Part shown: positions 46,277-55,430 of the stretch, one piece after another | How positions within the stretch are numbered: the first letter of the stretch is position 1 | How the letters are laid out: every line of letters begins with the position of its first letter | Origin: Peptococcaceae bacterium | Lineage (GTDB): Bacteria; Bacillota; Desulfitobacteriia; Desulfitobacteriales; Syntrophobotulaceae | Assembly: GCA_009778595.1 (NCBI GenBank) | Contig: WRJI01000001.1 | Location: 1-64,000, forward strand | Reading direction: 5' to 3' | DNA length: 64,000 bases | Position numbers and translations under genes: made by a program | Notes under the pieces: model-generated | Told to the model about the DNA's origin: nothing | The model's input: only the letters and a program-made list of their open reading frames with translations | The model's database searches: none

Positions 46277-46807
46277 ATGGCCAGAAAAACCTATAACGAA
46301 AAATTACACACTTCAGGCGATCTGCCCAAAATCGAGGATTTGACCAACAAACCGGAATCCGCGGCACGTCTAGGGGGAACCAGGATGCTGGTGGCCCCAC
46401 CTTTGCAGTACAACGAGATCATGGCACAGATCCCCGAAGGACAACTCACCACCATCGACCGCATGCGGGCATTGCTGGCCGCCCGGGCTGGGGCGGATGT
46501 CACGTGCCCACTAACCGCAGGGATTTTTGCTAACATATGTGCCCATGCCAGCGCTGAACGGGACATCGACAAAATCCCTTACTGGCGCACCCTCAAAACC
46601 AAAGGAGAACTTAATGCAAAATATCCGAACGGTATAGACGCTCATAAATCCCTTCTTGAAGAAGAAGGCCATACAATCATCCAAAAAGGTAACCGCTTCT
46701 TTGTCGAAGCCTACGAAACCAAACTGACCGATTTGAGCAAGCTCAGGGCGTTTCCCCCCAAAATTGCCGATTTCTCTAAATCTGACAGGGGCAGTGACTT
46801 TAAATGA
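46277..46807 (+). CDS. MGMT family (alkyltransferase-like) protein
   Basis: MARKTYNEKLHTSGDLPKIEDL...IPEGQLTTIDRMRALLAARAGADVTCPLTAGIFANICAHAS...PYWRTLKTKGELNAKYPNGIDAHKSLLEEEGHTIIQKG. Confidence 0.85.
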   Translation: MARKTYNEKLHTSGDLPKIEDLTNKPESAARLGGTRMLVAPPLQYNEIMAQIPEGQLTTIDRMRALLAARAGADVTCPLTAGIFANICAHASAERDIDKIPYWRTLKTKGELNAKYPNGIDAHKSLLEEEGHTIIQKGNRFFVEAYETKLTDLSKLRAFPPKIADFSKSDRGSDFK

Positions 46808-47532
46808 GCAATCTCTGTTTGGGCATGGCTCCACGGAGAATCCGTGGCAAACAAGATTTTCTCAGCACCGTGCTTACGCACAACACGAAGGAACAGATCA
46901 TGAGAGAAATGCTCAAACCCAATACTCGTATCAAGATAAACATCGCTACCGGCAAGATATGTCTCAACCTCATCCCACTGGTAGCATCCGCCAAAATGAG
47001 CGGCGATAATCACACCGCCTCCCATAGCTCGACTCACCTCAAGGAATTGCCGGGGAGATGTCCGAAAAGGCGCTGTATACGCGGGGTCGAAACCGGCATG
47101 ATGTAAAAGAATCAGCCCTTGGCTTAAAGCATAGTCATAGATCCGCAGCATTTTTTTCTCATCAAGAACAAACGCCTGATACTCTGCATGAAACTTAAGC
47201 CCCTTCAATCCCAAGCCCACCACAAAATCGATATCCTCTTTGTAGGATTTGCTATGAGGATATATCCCGCCGAACCCGACAAGCCTCCCCGGGTTATCCG
47301 ACACAACCTTGTGAACCCATTCATTAACAGATCTCACCTGCTCAGGTTTTGTCACAACAGGTTGAAGGACCGAAATGTCAATGCCGGCTTCATCCATGCT
47401 GGTGAGGAGCCCTGCCACCGTTCCGTCATGTTCGGTCGTAAAAGACTCTTCCTCTATGCAGTCCAAAAGAGAATCCATAGCCTTGGGAGCCAGGTGATCG
47501 GGAAAAACGTGGGTGTGAACATCAATAATCAC
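46711..47532 (-). CDS. TIM-barrel amidohydrolase (metal-dependent hydrolase)
   Basis: MIIDVHTHVFPDHLAPKAM...GLKFHAEYQAF...LLHHAGFDPAY...ILFATDSPWSHAQTEI. Confidence 0.9.
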   Translation of the reverse strand: MIIDVHTHVFPDHLAPKAMDSLLDCIEEESFTTEHDGTVAGLLTSMDEAGIDISVLQPVVTKPEQVRSVNEWVHKVVSDNPGRLVGFGGIYPHSKSYKEDIDFVVGLGLKGLKFHAEYQAFVLDEKKMLRIYDYALSQGLILLHHAGFDPAYTAPFRTSPRQFLEVSRAMGGGVIIAAHFGGCYQWDEVETYLAGSDVYLDTSIGFEHFSHDLFLRVVRKHGAEKILFATDSPWSHAQTEIAHLKSLPLSDLEKSAILGGNALSLLKSVSLVS

Positions 47533-47680
47533 TTATCGTACCTCTCTAGGATTCATTCTGTATTGCTATAATGCCCGCGCGTCGACCGGCACACAAAGAC
47601 TTCGTGAACCGTCGCACCTTTCCGGCATCGGTTTTTATCTTACACCAAGACACCCCTTCCCCGCAAGGCCCTGAGAGATC

Positions 47681-47708
47681 GGTCGCGCCCGCAAGTCGTC
47701 AGGATTCT
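47681..47708 (-). repeat. Relic fragment of the dispersed repeat (heptad plus right-end junction)
   Basis: Reverse complement AGAATCCTGACGACTTGCGGGCGCGACC. Confidence 0.35.
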
Positions 47709-47743
47709 AAATATTTGTTCTGCCCATCAGAAAGGTAAACCTT

Positions 47744-48664
47744 ATGCAACGCAACGTCACCAAAAAACTCGTACAATGGAAAACCGATCCCGACAGAAAA
47801 CCACTGATCCTCAAAGGTGCCAGGCAAGTCGGGAAAACCTGGCTCATGAAAGAATTTGGGGAAACCTGTTACACCAACTCCGTTTATTTCAATTTTGACG
47901 AAGCGGACGACTTCGCTTCGATATTTGAGAGCAATAAAAACCCTTACCGCATCATCGAACTCCTCAGCCATCTTTCCGGCCAAAAAATTCTGCCGACTGA
48001 GACCCTCGTCATCTTAGACGAAATACAGGAGTGCTCAGCAGCCCTAAACGCGCTAAAATACTTTAAAGAACAAGCCAATGAATACCATATTATTGCGGCA
48101 AGCAGTCTGCTTGGAACCCTTCTTGCCAAACCTAGATCCTATCCCGTTGGGATGGTCAACCTGCTTGACATCTGGCCCATGACTTTTGATGAATTTCTTG
48201 CCGCGGTCGACGAATCGCTATTTACGTATTATAACAAGATCCAAAAAGGACAGCTCATCGAAAACATTTTTCACAACCGCTTGTTGGATCTATATAATTT
48301 TTATCTGATTATAGGCGGAATGCCGGAATGCGTCATTTCCTGGATTCACCACCGGGACCCTGTGAAGATCCAACAGATTCAGAAAGAACTGGTCGCCATC
48401 TATGAGAACGATTTTGCCAAACATCACGGTCAAGTCAACACCGGCAGAATCCTGCTTGTCTTTCGCAGCATCGTATCCCAGCTGGCCAAAGGCAACGAAA
48501 AATTCGTCTACGGTAGCCTGAAAAGCGCAGCCAGCTTCAAAGCTTATATCAAAGACCGGCTCCCCAAGACAGCTATTCGGTTTTCCAAACGCGGCTATGT
48601 TACAGAAGGCGGCATCACAAATATACCCCTCTACCTCGCGGGGAAGACCAAGAAACTGATATAA
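47744..48664 (+). CDS. AAA ATPase of the DUF4143 type, apparently internally deleted
   Basis: PLILKGARQVGKTWLMKEFGE...VYFNFDE...ETLVILDEIQECSAALNALKYFKE; C-terminus LPKTAIRFSKRGYVTEGGITNIPLYLAGKTKKLI directly follows KGNEKFVYGSLKSA. Confidence 0.75.
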   Translation: MQRNVTKKLVQWKTDPDRKPLILKGARQVGKTWLMKEFGETCYTNSVYFNFDEADDFASIFESNKNPYRIIELLSHLSGQKILPTETLVILDEIQECSAALNALKYFKEQANEYHIIAASSLLGTLLAKPRSYPVGMVNLLDIWPMTFDEFLAAVDESLFTYYNKIQKGQLIENIFHNRLLDLYNFYLIIGGMPECVISWIHHRDPVKIQQIQKELVAIYENDFAKHHGQVNTGRILLVFRSIVSQLAKGNEKFVYGSLKSAASFKAYIKDRLPKTAIRFSKRGYVTEGGITNIPLYLAGKTKKLI

Positions 48665-48686
48665 CTATAAAGGCGGCAGAACCTCC

Positions 48687-49508
48687 TCACCGCGAAAACA
48701 GCTTCGTATAATTATCCTCCAACAACCCCCGACCTACAACCGTGCCATGAGCGGGCAAAAAATAGCGGCAATGCGTGTCTAACAACACTTTCCACGACAC
48801 GATCAAGCGATCAGGAAAATCCATAAAAGGCGGTCTGAGCTCAATTCGAAACGGATTAATCATCGTATCTCCTACCAAAGCCGCCTCATCATCAACAATG
48901 AAACAGACAGACCCCACTGTATGACCAGGTGTATGCAGAACTTGAATCCCCACCCATGACATAACAAGATCCATCCGCCCTAAAGCGGGCTCTTTCTCCT
49001 CCAACGCGGAATCAACCTGCTCCGAATCAGCTCCGGTCTGCGCCGAACCCGAATCACCTTGGGGCTTGAAAGCCGGATCCGCCGACAATCTATAGGTCAG
49101 CTCCGTAAAAATGTTGTTACAACAGGCCGGGAACCTCAGATCTCTATCCCCGGCAATATTCGCAGCGATCTTCGTCAATGCCATGGATCCTTTAGGTATA
49201 CCGGTAGACCCCTCCCGCAAGAACGCCTCCTCGGACGAATGAACGAAAACAGGGCAACCATACTTCTCCTGAAGCTTCGCCACATTCCCCGCATGATCAA
49301 AATGCACATGGGTAAGCAAAACACCATGAAGGGCGTTAACACCCGTTTCCTCCAAACGCTTAAACAGCAAACCGCTCTCAAAACTAATACTTGTATCAAC
49401 AAGCAACGCGATATTCCCTTTTCTAACTAAATAGCAATTGCATCTCATATCCATGAGCTTAATGATCTCAATCTTGTTCTTATGGGTCGTCCAGCTTTTC
49501 ACACTCAC
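48687..49508 (-). CDS. MBL-fold metallo-hydrolase
   Basis: LLTHVHFDHAGNVAKLQEKYG...LHTPGHTVGSVCFIVDDEAALVGDTM...LPAHGTVVG. Confidence 0.92.
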   Translation of the reverse strand: MSVKSWTTHKNKIEIIKLMDMRCNCYLVRKGNIALLVDTSISFESGLLFKRLEETGVNALHGVLLTHVHFDHAGNVAKLQEKYGCPVFVHSSEEAFLREGSTGIPKGSMALTKIAANIAGDRDLRFPACCNNIFTELTYRLSADPAFKPQGDSGSAQTGADSEQVDSALEEKEPALGRMDLVMSWVGIQVLHTPGHTVGSVCFIVDDEAALVGDTMINPFRIELRPPFMDFPDRLIVSWKVLLDTHCRYFLPAHGTVVGRGLLEDNYTKLFSR

Positions 49509-49683
49509 AACTTCCTCAGAATTAACATAAGCTCGTACTCCGTCTAGAAATCCTTCCCTTAAAGCATCGTATTCTCCAAATACTCGAAATATCCTTCAAT
49601 TATCTGCCAAGAAAAGCAAATGTCGATGAAAAAGTTGTTTGTGCTAAACTTGCCATGAGTCCCGTTTCCCACATCCCAACACA

Positions 49684-50871
49684 CTATCCCTTAAGAATCT
49701 CCACTGGATTACAATTCTCTATACGGAGAACCGGTCTAATTAACGACACGGAAACGATAATCAGATTAATCACAGCCACAACAATAACGCTCCCGCCCGT
49801 CATTCTCAACGTCTCCCCATAAAAAACCACTGAAACCAACCCAGCCGCAAAATACGCCAACACCAGATAGAACCCAACCGCCAACACATTCGCCGCAATA
49901 ATATTAATCCCCAACTCAATCACACTCATCGCGAGAATCTTCGTATTCCGGTACCCATAAGCTTTCATAACCCCAATGGTTTTCTCCCTCTTCCGAAGTG
50001 TATTCGCAAGATTCTGCATAAGCAACATTAGCGTTAAAAGGATAATCATAAGCGAGACCACCATAATCACATTCCGGATACCCCTCAACGAATTAAAATA
50101 CGTCATAGCGTTTTTTGTCCCATAACTGGTCAAAAACCCCATCCGCTCAATCTGCTCCGCGGTCACATCAATCTGTTCAACATCCTCCACATACACCAAA
50201 GCCCCCTTAGCCGCCGGAACCCCATTATCGTTCATACGCGCGTACATCTTCTGAAAAAGCGCCAACGACAGATAAGCCGGATTCCCCTCAACGTCCCCCT
50301 CTGTCGTATACACCCCCAGAACCTTAACCTCCATGACCTCCTGGACAACCTCCTCCTCAACCATCCTATCATAAACAACCCTGACGGCCCGGCCCACATA
50401 ATCTCTTAACTTGGTCTCCTTCATCAAACTGACAGACAAATCCGGCAACACGATCCCTTCCGAGCCATCATACTCATAATCAGGCAACCGCACCGCTCTA
50501 TCCAACCCATCAATCCGAAAAAAATAGATCGGTACATTCTCCGCCTCCTCCAGAAAAGCCGACGTATGATACCGGGGCAACACCGAACTCACATTAACAA
50601 CATTTCCTAAACTGTTAATCGTTGCAATCGGCAGATCATCATTGATAATTCTGGGAGAAACCTCAATAATATTTTGCGACTTCAATGTCTCCAACTGACG
50701 CTTCAACGCCGCGTCAATCATGCTCCCTGAGCTGACCGCAAAAATAATCAACATATACGCCAACCCCATCAGGACAACAAACATCACAAACCGCAACTTT
50801 GCCTTCCGGATATTATGAATCGCCAATTTGAAAACAGACATATCGCACCCCGTTCTCTCAATTACCCTCAT
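49684..50871 (-). CDS. FtsX-like/MacB-type ABC transporter permease
   Basis: N-terminal TM plus three C-terminal TM; NTLRKREKTIGVMKAYGYRNTKI; start may be the internal ATG at 50841. Confidence 0.88.
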   Translation of the reverse strand: MRVIERTGCDMSVFKLAIHNIRKAKLRFVMFVVLMGLAYMLIIFAVSSGSMIDAALKRQLETLKSQNIIEVSPRIINDDLPIATINSLGNVVNVSSVLPRYHTSAFLEEAENVPIYFFRIDGLDRAVRLPDYEYDGSEGIVLPDLSVSLMKETKLRDYVGRAVRVVYDRMVEEEVVQEVMEVKVLGVYTTEGDVEGNPAYLSLALFQKMYARMNDNGVPAAKGALVYVEDVEQIDVTAEQIERMGFLTSYGTKNAMTYFNSLRGIRNVIMVVSLMIILLTLMLLMQNLANTLRKREKTIGVMKAYGYRNTKILAMSVIELGINIIAANVLAVGFYLVLAYFAAGLVSVVFYGETLRMTGGSVIVVAVINLIIVSVSLIRPVLRIENCNPVEILKG

Positions 50872-51518
50872 CGGGAATATTCAATCAAATTATCCGCAAA
50901 CCTCTTATATGACTGATTATGAGTCACAATAATAACCGTCTTCCCCTCCCGCTTCAACTCACACAACATCCGCATAATAGCGTTTGCCGTACTTTCATCC
51001 AGATTGCCCGTAGGCTCGTCGGCAATAATAACCGACCCCTCATTCGCCAACGCCCTCGCAATCGCCACACGTTGCTGCTCTCCCCCCGACAGATCCAACG
51101 GGTTGCTGTTGATCCTGTCCAACAACCCTACCTGAGCCAACAACTTAACCGCCCGATCCTGTTTCACCTTCCTGGATGCGCTCAACTCATGCATAGACAA
51201 CATAACATTTGACAACACATCCATATCGGGAATCAAATAAAACATCTGAAAAATAAAACCGATCTTCTGGGCCCGAAACATATCCCTATCCCGCTCACTC
51301 ATCTCATAATAAGACTTTCCGTCCATAATAACCCGCCCCCGCACAGGCTTCAGCAATCCTCCAATAATACTGATCAACGTGCTTTTACCCGAACCCGACG
51401 GCCCATAAATAATCGTCGTCGCCTGTTCGGGAATCACTGTACTAAACCTCTCAAATAGGGTTAACGTTCTGCCACCATCAATGAAATGATGGCTCACATC
51501 TCTCAGGACAATCTCCAT
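50868..51518 (-). CDS. ABC transporter ATP-binding protein (MacB/LolD-type)
   Basis: IIYGPSGSGKSTLISIIGGLLKP...LSGGEQQRVAIARALANEGSVIIADEPTGNLD; real start MEIVLRDVSHHF. Confidence 0.94.
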   Translation of the reverse strand: MEIVLRDVSHHFIDGGRTLTLFERFSTVIPEQATTIIYGPSGSGKSTLISIIGGLLKPVRGRVIMDGKSYYEMSERDRDMFRAQKIGFIFQMFYLIPDMDVLSNVMLSMHELSASRKVKQDRAVKLLAQVGLLDRINSNPLDLSGGEQQRVAIARALANEGSVIIADEPTGNLDESTANAIMRMLCELKREGKTVIIVTHNQSYKRFADNLIEYSR

Positions 51519-51537
51519 ACAAAATCTATCCCTTCCT

Positions 51538-53232
51538 CTAATACAGTAAGATGGGCAACGGGTACTCCCTATTGTCAAGCATCCCTTCAGACAACATGCC
51601 ACACATCGTCGTATACAAAGAAATATTGGGGTCCTCAACAGAAATTGGGTACCCCCACTTCGTTTTAAGTGCCCTAAGCCTCTTTTTATCCATTGACCCC
51701 GTATCACTATAATGCACCGAATCGATCAGCAGAATATAGTAGGCCTCAATAACGCTGACAACACTTCCCCTTAGAGCAATATATCGATCCAACCAGTCCT
51801 GCCTGACCTCCTCACCCATCAAATCACACAACAAAATCATTGAATAAAGCTCAAGCCGATTCGCCTTTTGAACGTCGAATCCCCGAATTCTTTCACGAAC
51901 ACATCGCACAACATCCTCAGGTATTTCCGACACCCCCGATGACACCCTCGCGTAGATGGCGCAACCACACAACAACTCCCTGCCGGAAACCTTTTCATAC
52001 TCAATAGCCGCAAGCCTGTTGAGGACAGCTTTTCGAGATCCCTCATCATGTTTCCCGCCAAGACTGTCGAAGGCCATAACAAGATAGTACAGATCTTCCG
52101 TCTTCAAAGATGATAAATATTCATAATCCTTCAACCGCCAGAGCATATCCCTCTCCAGATCCTGTAAATTGGGAACCCGCTCTCCCAATAACCGATAGAT
52201 GGCAACGGCACCATAAGTGCCAAGGAAATCAACACTATCGTTAGGAATGTAACAATACGTGTTATCAGGCAACTTATACTTTTTGTCTAAACCCTCCAGA
52301 TAGGCCCGAATCCGTTTCTCAGTATCCCCATCCAATTCGTCCAAAGCATTTAAACACTCAAGGCTCAACCGGATAATCGTCAAATCAGAGACATTGAGGA
52401 GCACCCCTCTGATATCATTCACTATGTTCGTGTCAAGACCCGGTACATAATCTGAATAACCGCACAATTCGGTAAAATACATGAAATCAATAATGTACTC
52501 AATGCCAATATCGCGTCTGTTGAATATAGGCTCAAAGGCCGCCAGAAACCTGTGATCCAACTCGTACTCCACCTCAAAGAAATCAGCTAAACAAACCACA
52601 GCGTACATTCTCTTCAGGCTGGTCTCCTGATTGATGGCTTGCAGCTCTTCTTCGACCCTCCACAAAATCTTCTCACGATGGTTAATCTCAATCCCATAAG
52701 GATCAATAGCCCTGATAGAATAATACGTATCCAACCAGTCATCATCATCGCTATTCTCTGCTGAATGATGAAACAACCCGCTATCCGCGTCCTGATACTT
52801 CCACACCACCAGACCGATCTCATATTTCTGTTCATCTGTCAACGGAATCGCCGCTTTGTAGAGCAGATAAAGTCCATACAGGCTCTGTGTATCCACCGGT
52901 ATCTCAACAGCAATAGGATCAATCATATCACCAAGCTCCCAATAAATCCTGCGCATAGAGCTTGTGGGGAACAATTCCGTCTCGCGTCCATACTCCGCAA
53001 CCGTATCCATGAAATATGAATTCATCTGCTGTCTTCCTGCCAGATGGTCCAACAAGTCACCTTCACTTTTTGTGAACAAAAAATAGGCTATCCCCCCGGC
53101 AACAACCGCAATAGCAGCAACCAAAAAAATCACGAACCGATTTCTCAAAGGGACAACCTCCTCACAGACAAACCACCGGCTCCAATCGGTATGAGGCAGC
53201 AAAACCGCCCCATACCAACCAGCCAAAACCAT
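51538..53232 (-). CDS. Membrane-anchored alpha/alpha-toroid (prenyltransferase/terpenoid-cyclase-like) repeat protein
   Basis: N-terminal TM FVIFLVAAIAVVAGGIAYFLF; helical repeats with KYQDADSGLFHHSAENSDDDDWLDTYYSIRAI. Confidence 0.5.
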   Translation of the reverse strand: MVLAGWYGAVLLPHTDWSRWFVCEEVVPLRNRFVIFLVAAIAVVAGGIAYFLFTKSEGDLLDHLAGRQQMNSYFMDTVAEYGRETELFPTSSMRRIYWELGDMIDPIAVEIPVDTQSLYGLYLLYKAAIPLTDEQKYEIGLVVWKYQDADSGLFHHSAENSDDDDWLDTYYSIRAIDPYGIEINHREKILWRVEEELQAINQETSLKRMYAVVCLADFFEVEYELDHRFLAAFEPIFNRRDIGIEYIIDFMYFTELCGYSDYVPGLDTNIVNDIRGVLLNVSDLTIIRLSLECLNALDELDGDTEKRIRAYLEGLDKKYKLPDNTYCYIPNDSVDFLGTYGAVAIYRLLGERVPNLQDLERDMLWRLKDYEYLSSLKTEDLYYLVMAFDSLGGKHDEGSRKAVLNRLAAIEYEKVSGRELLCGCAIYARVSSGVSEIPEDVVRCVRERIRGFDVQKANRLELYSMILLCDLMGEEVRQDWLDRYIALRGSVVSVIEAYYILLIDSVHYSDTGSMDKKRLRALKTKWGYPISVEDPNISLYTTMCGMLSEGMLDNREYPLPILLY

Positions 53233-53238
53233 CGCCTA

Positions 53239-53769
53239 TTATATTCTGTCAAGCTGCCAAGTATGCGCCTGATTGCTAAAAGGCTGACCATCGAGATACA
53301 CCGACATTTTCGAATAGGCATTAATCGTACGGCAAGTGCTAAAAGCCCCGGAGTTGGCAATATTGTTGTAAGAATTGAACCCGCGATAATAGTTGTTCGC
53401 TTTAGCTGTCGTAAACGTAGCCGTATTCGACGTCTGAGAAAGTGTCGTCCCCGCACCTGCCCCGCTGTTAGAAACAGATAACGAGACACTAAACCCAATC
53501 GCCTTAACCTCCAGGTACTGCGTATTAACATGATCCCGAATCGTTTTCGTCGCATTAAACACCCAAGAAGATGTTGTCACATCGAACGAAGATTTCAACC
53601 CCACCGGTAACCCTTTTGCGGTGCTCATCCATACCCGACACTCCAAGTCAGCCACCTTTTTGTTCAAAACATACGCAGCTTTTGTCTCTGTCTTTTGCCA
53701 GCCTCCAAACATCACAGGAAGCAACAAAAGTACCAGAACCAATCCCATCGCCATGACCCGTCTGCTCAT
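53239..53769 (-). CDS. Small secreted protein of unknown function
   Basis: MSRRVMAMGLVLVLLLLPVMFGG signal peptide; Ser/Thr/Asn-rich mature part; upstream of the ABC genes. Confidence 0.6.
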   Translation of the reverse strand: MSRRVMAMGLVLVLLLLPVMFGGWQKTETKAAYVLNKKVADLECRVWMSTAKGLPVGLKSSFDVTTSSWVFNATKTIRDHVNTQYLEVKAIGFSVSLSVSNSGAGAGTTLSQTSNTATFTTAKANNYYRGFNSYNNIANSGAFSTCRTINAYSKMSVYLDGQPFSNQAHTWQLDRI

Positions 53770-53907
53770 TCTCACATTCCTCCTTAGAAATAGATAATAG
53801 AACCTAATATCCATTTTAAACAACGCCAAAGATCTTTTCCTAACAAAAAAGTTACAAAAATCTCAAAGTTTTTCGGGCAACACCTTACCTCGTTTTTGAA
53901 CTACGCC

Positions 53908-54807
53908 TCAACCACCGACATTTTCGTCAAACATCCCATCTGTCGATTCATCTTGCTCATCCGCCCCAGTCGGTTTGTCTGCCGACCGGTCAACCGCACT
54001 GCCCGTTAACCTGTTCGTCGAAGCATCCTCCAACCTGTAGCCATACTTATGCACCGTCCGAATAACACTAAACAGTCCCAGTTTTTTACGCAACCCGGAA
54101 ATCTTCACATCAACAGTATGGGTTCCGCCAAAATAATCGGTCCCCCAAACCACATCAAGAATCATTTGACGGGACAAAGTCTGGTTCCGATGCCTCACCA
54201 ACAAAGATAATACATTAAACTCCTTAGGATTTAGCAGAATCTCCCTTCCGTTTTTCCATACCGACCGGTTCGCCAAATCAATCACAAGCTCCCCCAACCG
54301 CACCACAGTATTTAACTTGCCCCGACGTTCCAACGTTTTGATAACCCGCGCGAATACTCGCCGGAAATCGGCCGGCATTGTGACACAATCCTCCGCGCCG
54401 GCACTTAGAGCCCTGATTTCCGCCGAAAAGTCCCTTTGAGCCGTTAAACAAATCACAGGAATATCATAGCGATTCATCACCATAAACGTAAGCAGATCAA
54501 ACCCGGTCCCATTAGGCAAATCGAGATTTAATAACGCCAGATCATAAGAAGAATCTATAGCCAAGGATTCGGTTGCTTCACGAGAATTGACAAACACAGC
54601 GCAATCAAAGCCCGCCCGGTTCAGATTGGCCACACAATCCCTCAGAACCCCATCATCGTCCACCACCACCATAATTCTATTCTTTATCACACCGTTCACC
54701 CCAATCACGATTTCATCAACAACAATTTCATCAACCACAATTTCATCAATCACGATCTCATCAATCACAATTTCATCAATCACAATTTCGCAACCGCTTT
54801 TCGTCAT
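53908..54807 (-). CDS. OmpR/PhoB-family response regulator
   Basis: MVVVDDDGVLRDCVANLNRAGFDCAVF receiver; LNPKEFNVLSLLVRHRNQTLSRQMILDVVWG...VDVKISGLRKKL winged helix. Confidence 0.88.
   Translation of the reverse strand: MTKSGCEIVIDEIVIDEIVIDEIVVDEIVVDEIVIGVNGVIKNRIMVVVDDDGVLRDCVANLNRAGFDCAVFVNSREATESLAIDSSYDLALLNLDLPNGTGFDLLTFMVMNRYDIPVICLTAQRDFSAEIRALSAGAEDCVTMPADFRRVFARVIKTLERRGKLNTVVRLGELVIDLANRSVWKNGREILLNPKEFNVLSLLVRHRNQTLSRQMILDVVWGTDYFGGTHTVDVKISGLRKKLGLFSVIRTVHKYGYRLEDASTNRLTGSAVDRSADKPTGADEQDESTDGMFDENVGG
54714..54790 (-). repeat. In-frame 15-bp tandem repeat (EIVID) at the 5' end of the response regulator ORF
   Basis: ATTTCATCAAYMACA-type units x about 5; encodes EIVIDEIVIDEIVIDEIVVDEIVVDEIVI. 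Confidence 0.9.
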
Positions 54808-54994
54808 AAACGCCCATGAATAATAAAGGCTTATTTGGAGTATTCTATCGCATCATACTCTATTTAAGCGATTCCTGACCACTAATTGTTAGAATACACG
54901 CAAAAGCATACCCTGTCAAGAATGTGTACGCCAAATCATACATTCATAATTGAGTTGGTCCGCTGTATGATAAAAACAAGGACGGTGAGAAACA

Positions 54995-55333
54995 ATGCGT
55001 AGAATAGCAGAATTGCGAAAGAAACACAAACTATCTCAATTCAAGTTAGCAGAGAAACTTGGCTTATCCCAACAAACCATCAGCAAATACGAGCGTGGTA
55101 AAATAGAACCTGACATTGGCACCTTGAAATCCCTCGCCAACATCTTTAACGTGAGTGTCGGATACCTGGTAGAGAGCACAAATCTCCCCAACAAGGATGA
55201 CGAAAACATCCCAGCCCCTCTCTACATGCAAATTGCCCAGGAAGCCCAAAACCACCACCTTGCTGAGAAAGACGTCCTTTATGTTCTCGATTTATGTCGG
55301 AGACTGGGAGGTACCTCCGCGACTTCGCGTTAG
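54995..55333 (+). CDS. XRE-family helix-turn-helix regulator
   Basis: MRRIAELRKKHKLSQFKLAEKLGLSQQTISKYERGKIEPDIGTLKSLANIFNVSVGYLV. Confidence 0.93.
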   Translation: MRRIAELRKKHKLSQFKLAEKLGLSQQTISKYERGKIEPDIGTLKSLANIFNVSVGYLVESTNLPNKDDENIPAPLYMQIAQEAQNHHLAEKDVLYVLDLCRRLGGTSATSR

Positions 55334-55383
55334 CGCCCACGGAATCAGAATGGTATCCCATCCCCAATCAACAGTGAAGAAAA

Positions 55384-55413
55384 GGGGGCCTGCCGCAAAC
55401 GCGGCAAGCCCCC
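55384..55413 (-). terminator. Intrinsic terminator (hppA)
   Basis: GGGGGCCTGCCGC-AAAC-GCGGCAAGCCCCC stem with one mismatch; T-run on the minus strand. Confidence 0.8.
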
Positions 55414-55430
55414 TTGCATTATTCACACAC

